Source of the DNA: Actinomycetes bacterium
GTDB lineage: Bacteria; Actinomycetota; Actinomycetes; Streptosporangiales; Streptosporangiaceae
Assembly: GCA_025964615.1 (NCBI GenBank)
Contig: JAOPYM010000223.1
Location: 1-42,728, forward strand
Length of the DNA: 42,728 nt
Direction of reading: 5' to 3'
Shown: in pieces, positions 17,901 through 25,312 of the stretch
Layout: each line of letters begins with the position of its first letter
How positions within the stretch are numbered: position 1 is the stretch's first letter
Notes under the pieces: generated by a model
The model's database searches: none
The model's input: the letters and a program-made list of their open reading frames with translations, nothing else
What the model was told of the DNA's origin: nothing
Made by a program: the position numbers and the translations under genes

Positions 17901-18942
17901 CATCGCCTCGAGCAACAAGTGGACGGAGTTCCGCACCGGCGTCCGCGACCTGCTCGGGACCAAGCTGGAGCTGAAGCTCGGCGACCCGTTCGAGTCGGAG
18001 ATCGACCGGAAGAGGGCGGACCACGTGCCGGCCGGCCGGCCCGGGCGGGGCCTCACCCCCGACGGCCTGCACTTCCTGGCAGTCCTGCCGCGGGCGGACG
18101 GCGACAAGTCCCCGGCCAGCCTGACCGAGGGGGTCGGAAAGCTCGTACAGGCCATCGGGGACTCCTGGCATGGGCCGACCGCGCCCACCGTGCGGATGCT
18201 GCCGGACGTGCTGCCCTTCGCCGAGCTGCCGCCCGCGTCCGAGACCGGGCTGCGCGTGCCGATCGGGATCGACGAGGACACCCTGTCCCCGGTGTACCTC
18301 GACTTCACGCACGACCCGCACTTCATGGTCTTCGGTGACTCGGAATGCGGGAAGTCCAACCTGCTGCGTATCGTCGCCAACAGCATTGTCGAGCGCTACA
18401 CCGCGGACCAAGCTCGGATGATCTTCATCGACTACCGGCGGGCGCTCCTCGACACGGCCGACACCGAACACCGCATCGGTTTCGCCGCGTCCTCGACCGC
18501 CGCCCAGACCCTGGTGAAGGACATCCACGCCGCGCTGACCAGCCGGCTGCCCCCGTCGGACCTGACGCCTGACCAGCTCCGGAACCGCTCTTGGTGGAAG
18601 GGCCCGGACCTGTACCTGATCATCGATGACTACGAGATGGTCGCCACCTCGGAGAACCCGCTCCGTATTCTGACCGAACTGCTCCCGCAGGCCCGCGACA
18701 TCGGTCTGCACGTGATCGTCTCCCGTTCGATGGGCGGTGCCGGCCGGGCCATGTTCGACCCGGTCATCCAGCGCATCAAGGAGATGGGATCGCCGGGCCT
18801 CGTGATGTCCGGGACCAAGGACGAGGGTGTGCTGCTGGGTGACGTCAAGCCGCACAAGCTCCCGTCCGGGCGCGGCTACATGGTCGACCGCCGTACTGGA
18901 ACGCGCCTCATCCAGACCGCTCACGTCGAGAACGACCGCTGA
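14992..18942 (+). CDS. eccC: EccC, three-domain FtsK/SpoIIIE ATPase of the type VII system
   Basis: This is 1316 aa from GTG 14992, with AGGAGGG at 14976-14982; an in-frame ATG at 14950 has no such site. Two transmembrane helices (about 42-90) precede the stalk, then three ATPase domains with P-loops GATGSGKS (480-487), GGPQTGKS (830-837) and GDSECGKS (1115-1122). Matching Walker B segments are LFLVLDEFSEL, VFVVVDNWL and LYLIIDDYEMV. The protein is a single chain, unlike split EccCa/EccCb of some mycobacterial systems, and all three P-loops look intact. It powers substrate recognition and export. It is convergent with the second mycosin, 9 bp apart. Confidence 0.98.
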   Translation: MSTVLVRRKERRKPPEMPRGEVLLDSPPELPEMVSNSFQNVLTFLPMAAGAGAMVFMVVNPNSSTLQWVSSGMFALSMFGMMFGQMGRQTGERKIKLNGARRDYLRYLGQVRRKVRRAAKMQREAMEWGSPPPSGLWSIVMSARIWERRPGDPDFGQVRIGTGVQRLAVQLITPETKPVEDLEPMSAGALRRFIRTHSTVPDLPVAISLSSFARIYPTGDPDAVYGMVRAMIAQITAFHSPDDVRITVCASEERMAWWQWVKWLPHALHPTEHDAAGQVRLLTSTLSELEALLGAEIKDRPRFSPGLNAGMPYHVVIVDGGQASYDSQIAADGIGGVCVIDLTGAVEATAEATMLRLNLTAGRVDMLRRDRTGKDVPTPIGKPDALSLRQAEAIARQLAPLRASSATSPEEDALAANLTLTSLLGVQDPYNVDPATVWRPRAQRNRYRVPIGIDADGRPVDLDIKEAAQGGSGPHGLCIGATGSGKSELLRTLVLGLAMTHSSEILNFVLVDFKGGATFLGMDGLQHVAAVITNLEDELPLVDRMYDALHGEMVRRQEFLRAQGNYASLRDYEKARMEGAALVPMPTLFLVLDEFSELLSAKPDFAELFVMIGRLGRSLGVHLLLASQRLEEGKLRGLDTHLSYRIGLRTFSAMESRVVLGVPDAYELPQAPGNGYLKIGTESMIRFKAAYVSGPVEAEVLSGDGMSKIVRQIVPYGAAYIPPQLIEEPETAPEEQRSQDALFDIVVRQLEGHGPPPHQIWLPPLDVADTLGDLLPPLTEAPGQGLTTPGWEGRGRLMAVVGIVDKPFEQRRDPYWVDLAGAAGHVGIAGGPQTGKSTILRTLILSLALLHTPQEVQFYCLDFGGGTLGAISHLPHIGGVASRLDADRVRRTIAEVTQLLERREREFAERGIDSMATYRLRRASGEFPGDGYGDVFVVVDNWLTLRQDYEMLESTITQLAARGLGYGVHVIASSNKWTEFRTGVRDLLGTKLELKLGDPFESEIDRKRADHVPAGRPGRGLTPDGLHFLAVLPRADGDKSPASLTEGVGKLVQAIGDSWHGPTAPTVRMLPDVLPFAELPPASETGLRVPIGIDEDTLSPVYLDFTHDPHFMVFGDSECGKSNLLRIVANSIVERYTADQARMIFIDYRRALLDTADTEHRIGFAASSTAAQTLVKDIHAALTSRLPPSDLTPDQLRNRSWWKGPDLYLIIDDYEMVATSENPLRILTELLPQARDIGLHVIVSRSMGGAGRAMFDPVIQRIKEMGSPGLVMSGTKDEGVLLGDVKPHKLPSGRGYMVDRRTGTRLIQTAHVENDR

Positions 18943-18951
18943 ACTCGCCGG

Positions 18952-20262
18952 TCAGGAGGCGGTGGGATCCGGCGGCGGTGTGCGTCGCCCTGGCCGCCAG
19001 CCGCGGCGGCGGCCGGCAGGGACGATCAGGCCCCCAGCGCCGATCGCACCGGCGACCAGGAGTGCTCCTCCAACGACAGAGGCGGCCAGGGTCCGGGTGA
19101 AGTGATCCCCAGGACGAGGCCTCGAGATGGCCACCGGGCCTGCCTTGAGCAGGCCGGGCGTCCGCCCGCTCTCCTCCGGCAGTACCGCGGTCACGGCGAG
19201 AAGTGGGTTGATCATCCCGTGGCCGGTGCCGGCCGTCGTCCCACCGTCGGCGGTGACCTCGATGCGATGCTTGACCTGTTCTGGGGTCAGCTCCGGATGG
19301 TACGCACGCACCAACGCGGCCGTGCCCGTGACGTACGGCGCCGAGAAGCTGGTGCCCTGATCGGACTTGTAGCCCCCGCCCGGCCAGGTGCTGACGATGT
19401 TGCTGCCCGGAGCGACGACGGACACGTCCGACTTGGCGTTGGAGTAGTCCGCGACCTTACCGCTCTGATCGACGGCTCCGACTGAGATAACGCCGGGATA
19501 GCTTGCCGGATAGAGCGCCTGTTCGGCGTCCTTCTTCTGCGGGTCCGTGTTGCCGGCCGCGGCTACGATCAACGCTCCCTTGCCCTGGGCGTACAGGACC
19601 GCGTCTCGCAGGGATGGATCGTTCGGCGACTGCGACGAGACGTTGATGACCAGCGCCCCGTCGTCGGCGGCGTCGTGGATTCCCTTGGCCAGCAGGCGGG
19701 TGTCGTTGTTGTCGCTGGAGACGGCCATCTTGAACGACATCAGGTGAACACCCGGTGCGACTCCCAGGAAGGGCACGCTCTGTTTGCGCAGGTCCTGTGC
19801 CGCGATGATGCCGGCGATCTCGGTGCCGTGCCCGACGCAGTCGCGCTTGTCGGTGTGGGTCTCGTCGTAGGACTCGACGCTGGGCAACTGGGAGTTCGCT
19901 GAGTCGACCCCGCTGTCGACCACCGCCACCTTGACACCGCCGCCCTTGGTCAGCGGCCACACCTCGGTGAAGTTGAGCCTCTGCTGCGCCCATGGCTCGC
20001 CGGTCATCGCGGAGGCGGGCAGGCCGGTCGGGAGGTTGCACTGCACCGGCGACGGCTTCGGAGTCACGCTCGGCTTCGGCTTCGGCTTCGGCTTCGGAGT
20101 CGGGGTGTGGGTCGGCTTCGGGGTGTGCGTAGGCTTCGTCGGCTTCACCGTCGGTACGGCCGTAACGCTTGCCCGGGAACTACCGGTCATCGGGGCGACT
20201 GCGATGGCCGTGAGCGCCAGACTGGCCAGCACGGCCGGCAGCGCCCTTCTGCCCCCACCCAT
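18952..20262 (-). CDS. second mycosin-type subtilisin protease (MycP2)
   Basis: This is 436 aa from ATG 20262, with GAGGAGG upstream on the minus strand. A signal peptide (about 1-32) is followed by a Lys/Pro/Thr-rich linker (about 38-72, KPTHTP and KPKPKP units) that MycP1 lacks. The S8 protease domain has Asp116 (VAVVDSGVD), His145 (GHGTEIAGI), Asn238 (AAAGNTD) and Ser305 (GTSFSAPYVTG). The C-terminus has a transmembrane helix (VVGGALLVAGAIGAGGLIV) and a basic tail. It lies 42 bp downstream of the shortened WXG100 gene, as the possible last gene of the Rhs operon, and next to eccC. It may process a substrate set different from that of MycP1. Confidence 0.93.
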   Translation of the reverse strand: MGGGRRALPAVLASLALTAIAVAPMTGSSRASVTAVPTVKPTKPTHTPKPTHTPTPKPKPKPKPSVTPKPSPVQCNLPTGLPASAMTGEPWAQQRLNFTEVWPLTKGGGVKVAVVDSGVDSANSQLPSVESYDETHTDKRDCVGHGTEIAGIIAAQDLRKQSVPFLGVAPGVHLMSFKMAVSSDNNDTRLLAKGIHDAADDGALVINVSSQSPNDPSLRDAVLYAQGKGALIVAAAGNTDPQKKDAEQALYPASYPGVISVGAVDQSGKVADYSNAKSDVSVVAPGSNIVSTWPGGGYKSDQGTSFSAPYVTGTAALVRAYHPELTPEQVKHRIEVTADGGTTAGTGHGMINPLLAVTAVLPEESGRTPGLLKAGPVAISRPRPGDHFTRTLAASVVGGALLVAGAIGAGGLIVPAGRRRGWRPGRRTPPPDPTAS

Positions 20263-20304
20263 GGCCGCTTCCTCCTCGGACCTTTCATGGCACGAAGGAT
20301 GACT

Positions 20305-20511
20305 TTAGGGCATACGAACCAACCGGGTCACGATGGTCTGCATGTCGTGCGCGGCGGCGTTCCACTCCGCCTGGATGCGCCAGTACGCCTGCTGGACCTC
20401 AGCGTCCCACTGGCCGAGCTTCGCAGTCAGCCTGCCGTCCAGGTCGTTCAGCTCGGCCATCAGAGCCTGGGCGGCCTTCGCGAAGTCATGATTACGATTG
20501 GTCATCCTCAT
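20305..20511 (-). CDS. shortened WXG100 paralogue, WXG changed to WDA
   Basis: About 68 aa. ATG 20511 is chosen because GGAAG lies 4 nt upstream on the minus strand; ATG 20505 is also possible. DFAKAAQALMAELNDLDGRL, then KLGQWDAEVQQAYW and EWNAAAHDMQTIV, align with the EsxB-like protein at 11231-11530. About 20 N-terminal and 20 C-terminal residues are absent. The motif reads W35-D-A37 and the C-terminal Y-x3-E signal is missing. The start overlaps the end of the DUF3349-like gene. It could be a decaying duplicate or a non-exported partner. Confidence 0.65.
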   Translation of the reverse strand: MRMTNRNHDFAKAAQALMAELNDLDGRLTAKLGQWDAEVQQAYWRIQAEWNAAAHDMQTIVTRLVRMP

Positions 20512-20788
20512 CCGGCTTCCATCCCGCATCGAGCAGGCGATTCGTGGCTCGCTCGGTGGCCGACCGAAGGGAAGTCCGCATCGAGATCGCTCGCGCGATA
20601 TCGTTGCTCACTACAACATCCTCACCCTGAATGAAGGTCGCTACGACCTTGGCCAGATTCTCATCGCTCATATCGCCATAGAGGGCGAGCAGGACCGGGT
20701 AGTATTCGTCAGCCCCTATGCCTACCGGGTAAGCGATCGCCAGGATGTCCAGAACCTCACGAAGAGGTGGCGGCAGGCTGCTCATCAT
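20492..20788 (-). CDS. DUF3349-like protein, candidate immunity/antitoxin of the Rhs toxin
   Basis: This is 98 aa from ATG 20788, overlapping the rhs stop as ATGA, so translation is coupled. The N-terminal half (LPPPLREVLDILAIAYPVGI, then EYYPVLLALYGDMSDENLAKV) follows the DUF3349 pattern known from mycobacteria, with its YP-G and PLLALL-like helices. The C-terminal helix has SMRTSLRSATERATNRLL. A small acidic soluble protein directly after a polymorphic toxin is in the classic position of an immunity gene. The family assignment is from remembered pattern and the immunity role is inference. The plus-strand frame over this interval is a shadow. Confidence 0.75.
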   Translation of the reverse strand: MMSSLPPPLREVLDILAIAYPVGIGADEYYPVLLALYGDMSDENLAKVVATFIQGEDVVVSNDIARAISMRTSLRSATERATNRLLDAGWKPDEDDQS

Positions 20789-23700
20789 ATTCCAAGAAAA
20801 GATATCGAAGGATGGACGATTGCATCGAACAGTACACCTTGCGCATCCGCCCCTCTTAGGAATTTGAAGTCCGCGGTGAAGATCTGGACACCGAGTTTGT
20901 CGGCGGTGCCGAATATGACGATATCGTTCGCACCGACCTTCTTTGTGATATTCAGGGCCATGGCACGCGCGCTCGGGTCGTCCGCAACAATGGTGACCCT
21001 CTTCATCAGATCGTCGGCAAGCGCCTTTTCTTCCGGTCCCGCCAAGCGCTGGACAGCATTCAGGAATTCGTTCGCGGCGGTCTGTGGCATCACGATGGAC
21101 CGGCCGCCGATCTGTGCGTTGAGCCGCCTGGCGACATCCTGCCGCCAGGATGACAGCGCGCGTCCGGTGCCGGCATCAATGGCGACCGTGCCGATCGCAT
21201 ACGGCGCGAGGCCAAGGCAGTCGGTCCATACCATCGGATTTGGCACATAGGAATGGAGATCCAGCCCTGCCGCCAAACCCAGCGCATCAGCACTGCAGTA
21301 CTCCCCTATGGCCGGGTCGTAGTAGCGCTTGAAATTGTACGCCAGACCCGTCTCGTCGTCGTGGAACTGACCCGGAAACCGTAGCGGGCAGTAGGCGGCC
21401 TCCGCAGGCCCGGGAAGTTCGCTGCCCCACAGGCTGGTGTTGGAGTGCCAACCTATCACCCCAGCAGGATCGACCAGTTCTGCCGGGGTGCCGACGAGGT
21501 CCGTGACGATCGCGTGGAAATGGTCATCGATCCATTCCTGCGGAGCGTCCCGGAGCGCGGACCTGCGTGCTTGAGCGATCGGCCGGAACGTGCCCGGCGT
21601 GTAGTCCCATGTGGTGGCCCTGAGTTCGGCTCCGGGCGAACCTATGTGGATCTGCTCGGCCAGAACCAGCCCATCCCAGCTGAAGTCGACCTCTTCGACC
21701 GCCGACCCGTCCGGCCCGAGGCGTTGCTTGGCGATCCGCCGGCCGAACGCGTCGTACCGATACCGCCACACCTCTCCGCTCGGCGTCGTCACCGCCACCA
21801 TCCGGTCATCGGCGTCCCACTCGTACCGCCAGTCACGCCGGTTCCCCGAGAGAGTGACGTGACGGCGTAGTACCAGTCGGCCCTGCGGGTCGTGCCGGTA
21901 AGAGATCCGGCCCGCTCTCCGGATCAGCGTTCCGGCGTACTCCCGATTTCCGCCGACATCTCCGTCCAAGGGCCAGGAGGCCTGTGTGAGGTTGCCGGCC
22001 GTATCGTAGGCGTACCGCTCAGTCCAGTCCTCAGCGTCGACGGCAGTCACCCGTCCGGCGGCATCCAGATCGAATCTGCGTGAGCCGCCCAGTTGGTCGT
22101 CGATGCCGACGACGTTCCCGTCCGCCGCATACGCGTACGTTCTCCGCTGCGACACCTCCCCGGCCGGGTGCCGGACCGACTGCCTGCGGAGCCGATGATC
22201 TGCATCCCATTCCTGGTCGAGCGCGGCGCCCGCGCCCAGCGTGCGCCGCACTTCGCGACCTGCCGCGTCGTACTCGAATTCCAGAGATCGTCCAGCGGTC
22301 CGCACCGCGACCGGACGGCTCGCCCTGTCGTACTCCCATTCCGATTCCGCGCCGGACGCCGTGCGACGCCGAACGCGGCGGCCTAGCGGATCGAACGCGG
22401 AGGAGAGCGAGAGGCCGTTGCAACTCTCCGCCACCACTCTGCCCAGCGGGTCCCGTTCGATCCGCACGTCGGCATCGGCGTTGACGGCCCGGACCACACG
22501 CCCGCCCAGGTCATAGGAGTACGACACGACCCGGTCGGCACCACGCTCCTCGACCACGTTTCCCGACACGTCACGCAGGTAGTGAACGGTCTGCCCCGCA
22601 CCGTCGATCCGCTTGACCAGTTGCCCGGCCGCGTCATAGCCGTACAGCAGCACCCGGCCGTTGAAGTCGATCTCCCGAAGCAGGTTGCCCGCCTCGTCGT
22701 AGCCGTACTGCCACACCAGTCCCTGCGGGTTGGTGACCGTGGTCAGCCGCAGTTCGGTGTCGTATCCGAACTCCAGCCGCGCGCCGTCCGGTCCCGTTCT
22801 GGCCAGCGCCACGTCGAAGGGGCCGTACTCCGTGCGGGTCGCCCGGCCGAGCGCGTCGATGTGAGTGACTGGGTTGCCCTCGTCGTCGTAGGACCACCGG
22901 TCGGTGGCGCCGCCGGGCAGCACCCTCGACAGCAGCCTGCCCTCGACCGTCCAGTAATAGCGGGTGACGCCACCCACCGCGTCGATCGCCGCCGTCAGCC
23001 GGCCGAGCGCGTCATAGGAGCAGCGAGTCGTCGCGCCGAGCGGATCGGTGACCGCCACCGGTTGTCCCGCCGCATCCGCCTCAAAGAGCGTGGTGGCGCC
23101 GAGCGCGTCCGTCACCGCCACCGCCGCACCACGCCCGTCGTAGGCGCACCTCGATACGGCACCGAGTGGATCGGTCACCGCGATCAGGTTGCCGCGCTGG
23201 TCGTACTCCCGATGCCAGCACGCACCATCGGCCTCGACCACCCGCGTCGGCAGGTTGAGCTCGTTGTACTCGACGGTGAACCCCCGGCCGCCGGGAAGGT
23301 CGACCGCGATGAGGTTGCCGGCGGCGTCGTAGTCGTAGCGGGTGGTCCGATTCAGCGGGTCGGTCTGCGAGAGCAGCCGCTGGTGCGGGTCCCACTCCCG
23401 GTAGGTGGTGCGGCCCAGCGGGTCCGTCTCGGCGACGACCTGGTAGGCCGTGTTGAAGTGGTAGACGGTGGTGGCGCCGAGCGAATCGGTGACGGTCGTC
23501 TTCCGGCCGTAGGAGTCGTACGACAGCGAGGCGTTCAGGAAGCCGCCGGAGCCTGATCCGCGGATCCCCCGGCCGTGCGCGTCGTACTCGTACCGGTACC
23601 AGAAGCCGTTCCGGTCCGACCAGCCGATCAGCCGCGCATCGGCGTCGTATTCGAAACGCAGCGGACTCCCCGACGAGTTGACGACCTCCGTCAGGTTTCC

Positions 23701-24411
23701 GGCATCGTCGTAGCCATAGCGGATCAGCGTCTCCGGTCCACTGGCGGCCGGCAGCCGCAGCGCGACGATCCGGCCCGCACTGGAATCGAGGACGATCCGG
23801 TAGCCGCCGGTGTGCCGAACCTCGGTGGGCACCCCGGCCTGGTCGCGGACCAGTTCCATCCGGTTTCCGTTGCGATCGCTGATCGCGGTGAGCGGCAGTG
23901 TGCCGCTGAACTCCGCACGGAAATGCAGGACACGGCCGGTCTGCGGGTCGGTGATCGTGTAACCGCCATCCGGAAGCCGGGTCAGCGGCCAGCGCGGGCC
24001 CCGTTCGGGGAGCACCGATTCGGCCGTCCGAGGGTGCGGATAGGCGAGCACCATGCCATCGGCTGCCGCGAACGAGATCCCTTGCGAGCCGACATCGAGC
24101 CGCTGGTCCAGCGTGGAGGCCCAGGACGTTCCGAAGAAGCGCCCCGATCGGTAGGACGACAGGTGCGTACGTGCCAGGACGAGCGGCAGCAGGCCCGCCA
24201 GCTCGACATCGGTCTGCTGGAGGGTCACCTCTCCGGTGGCGACGTCGATCGGGTCCTTGGTCAGGACCCGATCCGCCATCTTCCGCGAGTCCTTCGCGGT
24301 GTCCTTCGCAAAGTCCTTGGAGGCATCCTTCGCGAAGTCCTTGGCGACATCCCCGCCGACCTCACGGAACAGATGCTCGACGACCCTGGCGATGATGCCC
24401 GGAGCAGCCAC
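20785..24411 (-). CDS. Rhs/YD-repeat polymorphic toxin
   Basis: This is 1208 aa from GTG 24411. A short helical N-terminus with KDFAKD-type repeats (about 20-45) leads into a DUF6531-like segment (KDPIDVATGEVTLQQTDVEL). Then come many YD repeats (about 180-930: GNLTEVVNSSG, YDALGRLTA, YDEAGNLLRE) and the Rhs core end (GLAYNFKRYYDPAIGEYCSA, DALGLAAG, then DCLGLAPY). The last 137 residues are a distinct toxin module, listed separately. There is no signal peptide or WXG domain, so export would need a partner; nearby type VII genes are candidates. It is divergent from triad C. It is the first gene of an operon with the DUF3349-like gene and the shortened WXG100 gene. Confidence 0.95.
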   Translation of the reverse strand: MAAPGIIARVVEHLFREVGGDVAKDFAKDASKDFAKDTAKDSRKMADRVLTKDPIDVATGEVTLQQTDVELAGLLPLVLARTHLSSYRSGRFFGTSWASTLDQRLDVGSQGISFAAADGMVLAYPHPRTAESVLPERGPRWPLTRLPDGGYTITDPQTGRVLHFRAEFSGTLPLTAISDRNGNRMELVRDQAGVPTEVRHTGGYRIVLDSSAGRIVALRLPAASGPETLIRYGYDDAGNLTEVVNSSGSPLRFEYDADARLIGWSDRNGFWYRYEYDAHGRGIRGSGSGGFLNASLSYDSYGRKTTVTDSLGATTVYHFNTAYQVVAETDPLGRTTYREWDPHQRLLSQTDPLNRTTRYDYDAAGNLIAVDLPGGRGFTVEYNELNLPTRVVEADGACWHREYDQRGNLIAVTDPLGAVSRCAYDGRGAAVAVTDALGATTLFEADAAGQPVAVTDPLGATTRCSYDALGRLTAAIDAVGGVTRYYWTVEGRLLSRVLPGGATDRWSYDDEGNPVTHIDALGRATRTEYGPFDVALARTGPDGARLEFGYDTELRLTTVTNPQGLVWQYGYDEAGNLLREIDFNGRVLLYGYDAAGQLVKRIDGAGQTVHYLRDVSGNVVEERGADRVVSYSYDLGGRVVRAVNADADVRIERDPLGRVVAESCNGLSLSSAFDPLGRRVRRRTASGAESEWEYDRASRPVAVRTAGRSLEFEYDAAGREVRRTLGAGAALDQEWDADHRLRRQSVRHPAGEVSQRRTYAYAADGNVVGIDDQLGGSRRFDLDAAGRVTAVDAEDWTERYAYDTAGNLTQASWPLDGDVGGNREYAGTLIRRAGRISYRHDPQGRLVLRRHVTLSGNRRDWRYEWDADDRMVAVTTPSGEVWRYRYDAFGRRIAKQRLGPDGSAVEEVDFSWDGLVLAEQIHIGSPGAELRATTWDYTPGTFRPIAQARRSALRDAPQEWIDDHFHAIVTDLVGTPAELVDPAGVIGWHSNTSLWGSELPGPAEAAYCPLRFPGQFHDDETGLAYNFKRYYDPAIGEYCSADALGLAAGLDLHSYVPNPMVWTDCLGLAPYAIGTVAIDAGTGRALSSWRQDVARRLNAQIGGRSIVMPQTAANEFLNAVQRLAGPEEKALADDLMKRVTIVADDPSARAMALNITKKVGANDIVIFGTADKLGVQIFTADFKFLRGADAQGVLFDAIVHPSISFLGI
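20788..21198 (-). other. PIN-like toxin domain at the Rhs C-terminus
   Basis: Residues 1072-1208, after the Rhs core end at LGLAPY. Within this 137-residue module an acidic quartet occurs at module positions 8 (VAIDAGTG), 44 (AANEFLNAV), 92 (GANDIVIF) and 110 (FTADFKFL). The order D-E-D-D, the spacing, and strand contexts such as IVIFGTADKLGVQIFTADF match PIN-domain RNases such as VapC. The activity, RNA cleavage in a target cell, is inferred from this pattern only. Confidence 0.6.
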
Positions 24412-24555
24412 AGTCGCTCACCACACTCTCAGCCCGATGCGCCGCGACCACCGACCCTACCGATGCTCTGGTGAGCGCACCAACAGCCGCCTACCGACCA
24501 GGATCCGTGACAGTCCGGTTAACTTCCCACGAAGCATGGCCGAATAGGACTTTAA

Positions 24556-24567
24556 GATCGTACGATC
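24556..24567 (+). promoter_or_regulatory. perfect palindrome overlapping a -10-like element before the triad C YbaB gene
   Basis: GATCGTACGATC is an uninterrupted 12-bp palindrome in the 161-bp gap between rhs (minus) and the YbaB-like gene (plus). It contains TACGAT (24561-24566), which ends 6 nt before the ATG at 24573. That is the spacing expected if the transcript begins at the start codon, and no ribosome site is visible. No good -35 was found. It may be an operator over a leaderless promoter. Confidence 0.4.
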
Positions 24568-24572
24568 CGACT

Positions 24573-24926
24573 ATGGATCTTGCGAGAGATTTCCTCGACA
24601 GCGCCATGCGCGATATCACCGCGGAGCTGGACGAGGCGCACCGGGTGCAGGAAGAGATCGAGAACGCCACGGTCGAAGCTCACAGCGAGGACAACCTGAT
24701 TCACCTGACCGTCGGCCCGCCCGGTCGCCTGCGCTCTCTCCGCCTCGACCCGCGGGTCAAACGGCTCGATGTCGAAACTCTCTCCGAGAAGATCGTGGAA
24801 ATGGTGAACAACGCCTCCTTGGTGCTGCAGGAGGAGATCGCCAACCGGGTCCAGGCGCTGATGCCCCAGCTCGACGCGGCGCAGCTGTTCGCGGACTACA
24901 GAGAGATGAACCAGCCGCGGGATTGA
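24573..24926 (+). CDS. YbaB/EbfC (EspL-like) protein, triad C
   Basis: This is 117 aa, the shortest of the four copies and closest to the usual YbaB length. Long N-terminal helix (FLDSAMRDITAELDEAHRVQ), strands (NLIHLTVGPPGRLRSLRLDP), then helix (TLSEKIVEMVNNASLVLQEE). ATG 24573 lacks a ribosome site and follows TACGAT by 6 nt, suggesting a leaderless start. It is followed after 44 bp by the small WXG-like gene of the same strand. It is divergent from the Rhs operon, so if it binds DNA it is well placed to act on both. Confidence 0.85.
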   Translation: MDLARDFLDSAMRDITAELDEAHRVQEEIENATVEAHSEDNLIHLTVGPPGRLRSLRLDPRVKRLDVETLSEKIVEMVNNASLVLQEEIANRVQALMPQLDAAQLFADYREMNQPRD

Positions 24927-24970
24927 CCCGGCCCCCCAGCTCAGAGAACTCGCAGACCCAAGGAGTCGTC

Positions 24971-25312
24971 ATGCCCCCCAAGAAGCCGATGAACGTCGAC
25001 CCGGCAGAGCTTCGCGCCCAGGCGGTCAAGCTCAACAAGGCCGGCGACGACCTCAACACCAAGCTGACCACCGCGATCAGCGCGCTGAACGCTCTCGGCA
25101 ACTTCTGGGGCGACGATGGCTACGGCACCACGTTCTACAACGGCGACCACGGTAAGCCGGGCTATCACGTGGAGCACGACAACGTCTCCACTGACACCAA
25201 GGCCATCATCTCCGGCTACCACGGGATCGCAGACCGTCTCGGGCAAATGGCCGACCACGTCGACGTCGCCAACTGGAACTCGATTGTCACACTCCCCCAG
25301 ATCCCCAAGTGA
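24971..25312 (+). CDS. small WXG100-like secreted protein, triad C
   Basis: This is 113 aa, ATG 24971 with AAGGAG at 24960-24965. The N-terminal helix (DPAELRAQAVKLNKAGDDLN) and the sequence ISALNALGNFWGDDGYGTTF give the helix-turn-helix form of type VII substrates, with W-G-D at the turn. A long second helix (DTKAIISGYHGIADRLGQMA) follows. The first helix resembles that of the triad B small protein (LRKAGQDLKKAADDL). It overlaps the next gene by GTGA, so the two proteins are probably made together and may dimerise. Confidence 0.78.
   Translation: MPPKKPMNVDPAELRAQAVKLNKAGDDLNTKLTTAISALNALGNFWGDDGYGTTFYNGDHGKPGYHVEHDNVSTDTKAIISGYHGIADRLGQMADHVDVANWNSIVTLPQIPK

Noticed and set aside
22582-23556. 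Long plus-strand open frame opposite rhs
   Set aside because: It is antisense to YD repeats, is Arg/Val/Gly-rich with no family signature, and arises from the codon bias of high-GC DNA.
24280-24350. Tandem DNA repeat near the rhs start
   Set aside because: It simply encodes the KDFAKD helical repeat of the Rhs N-terminus.
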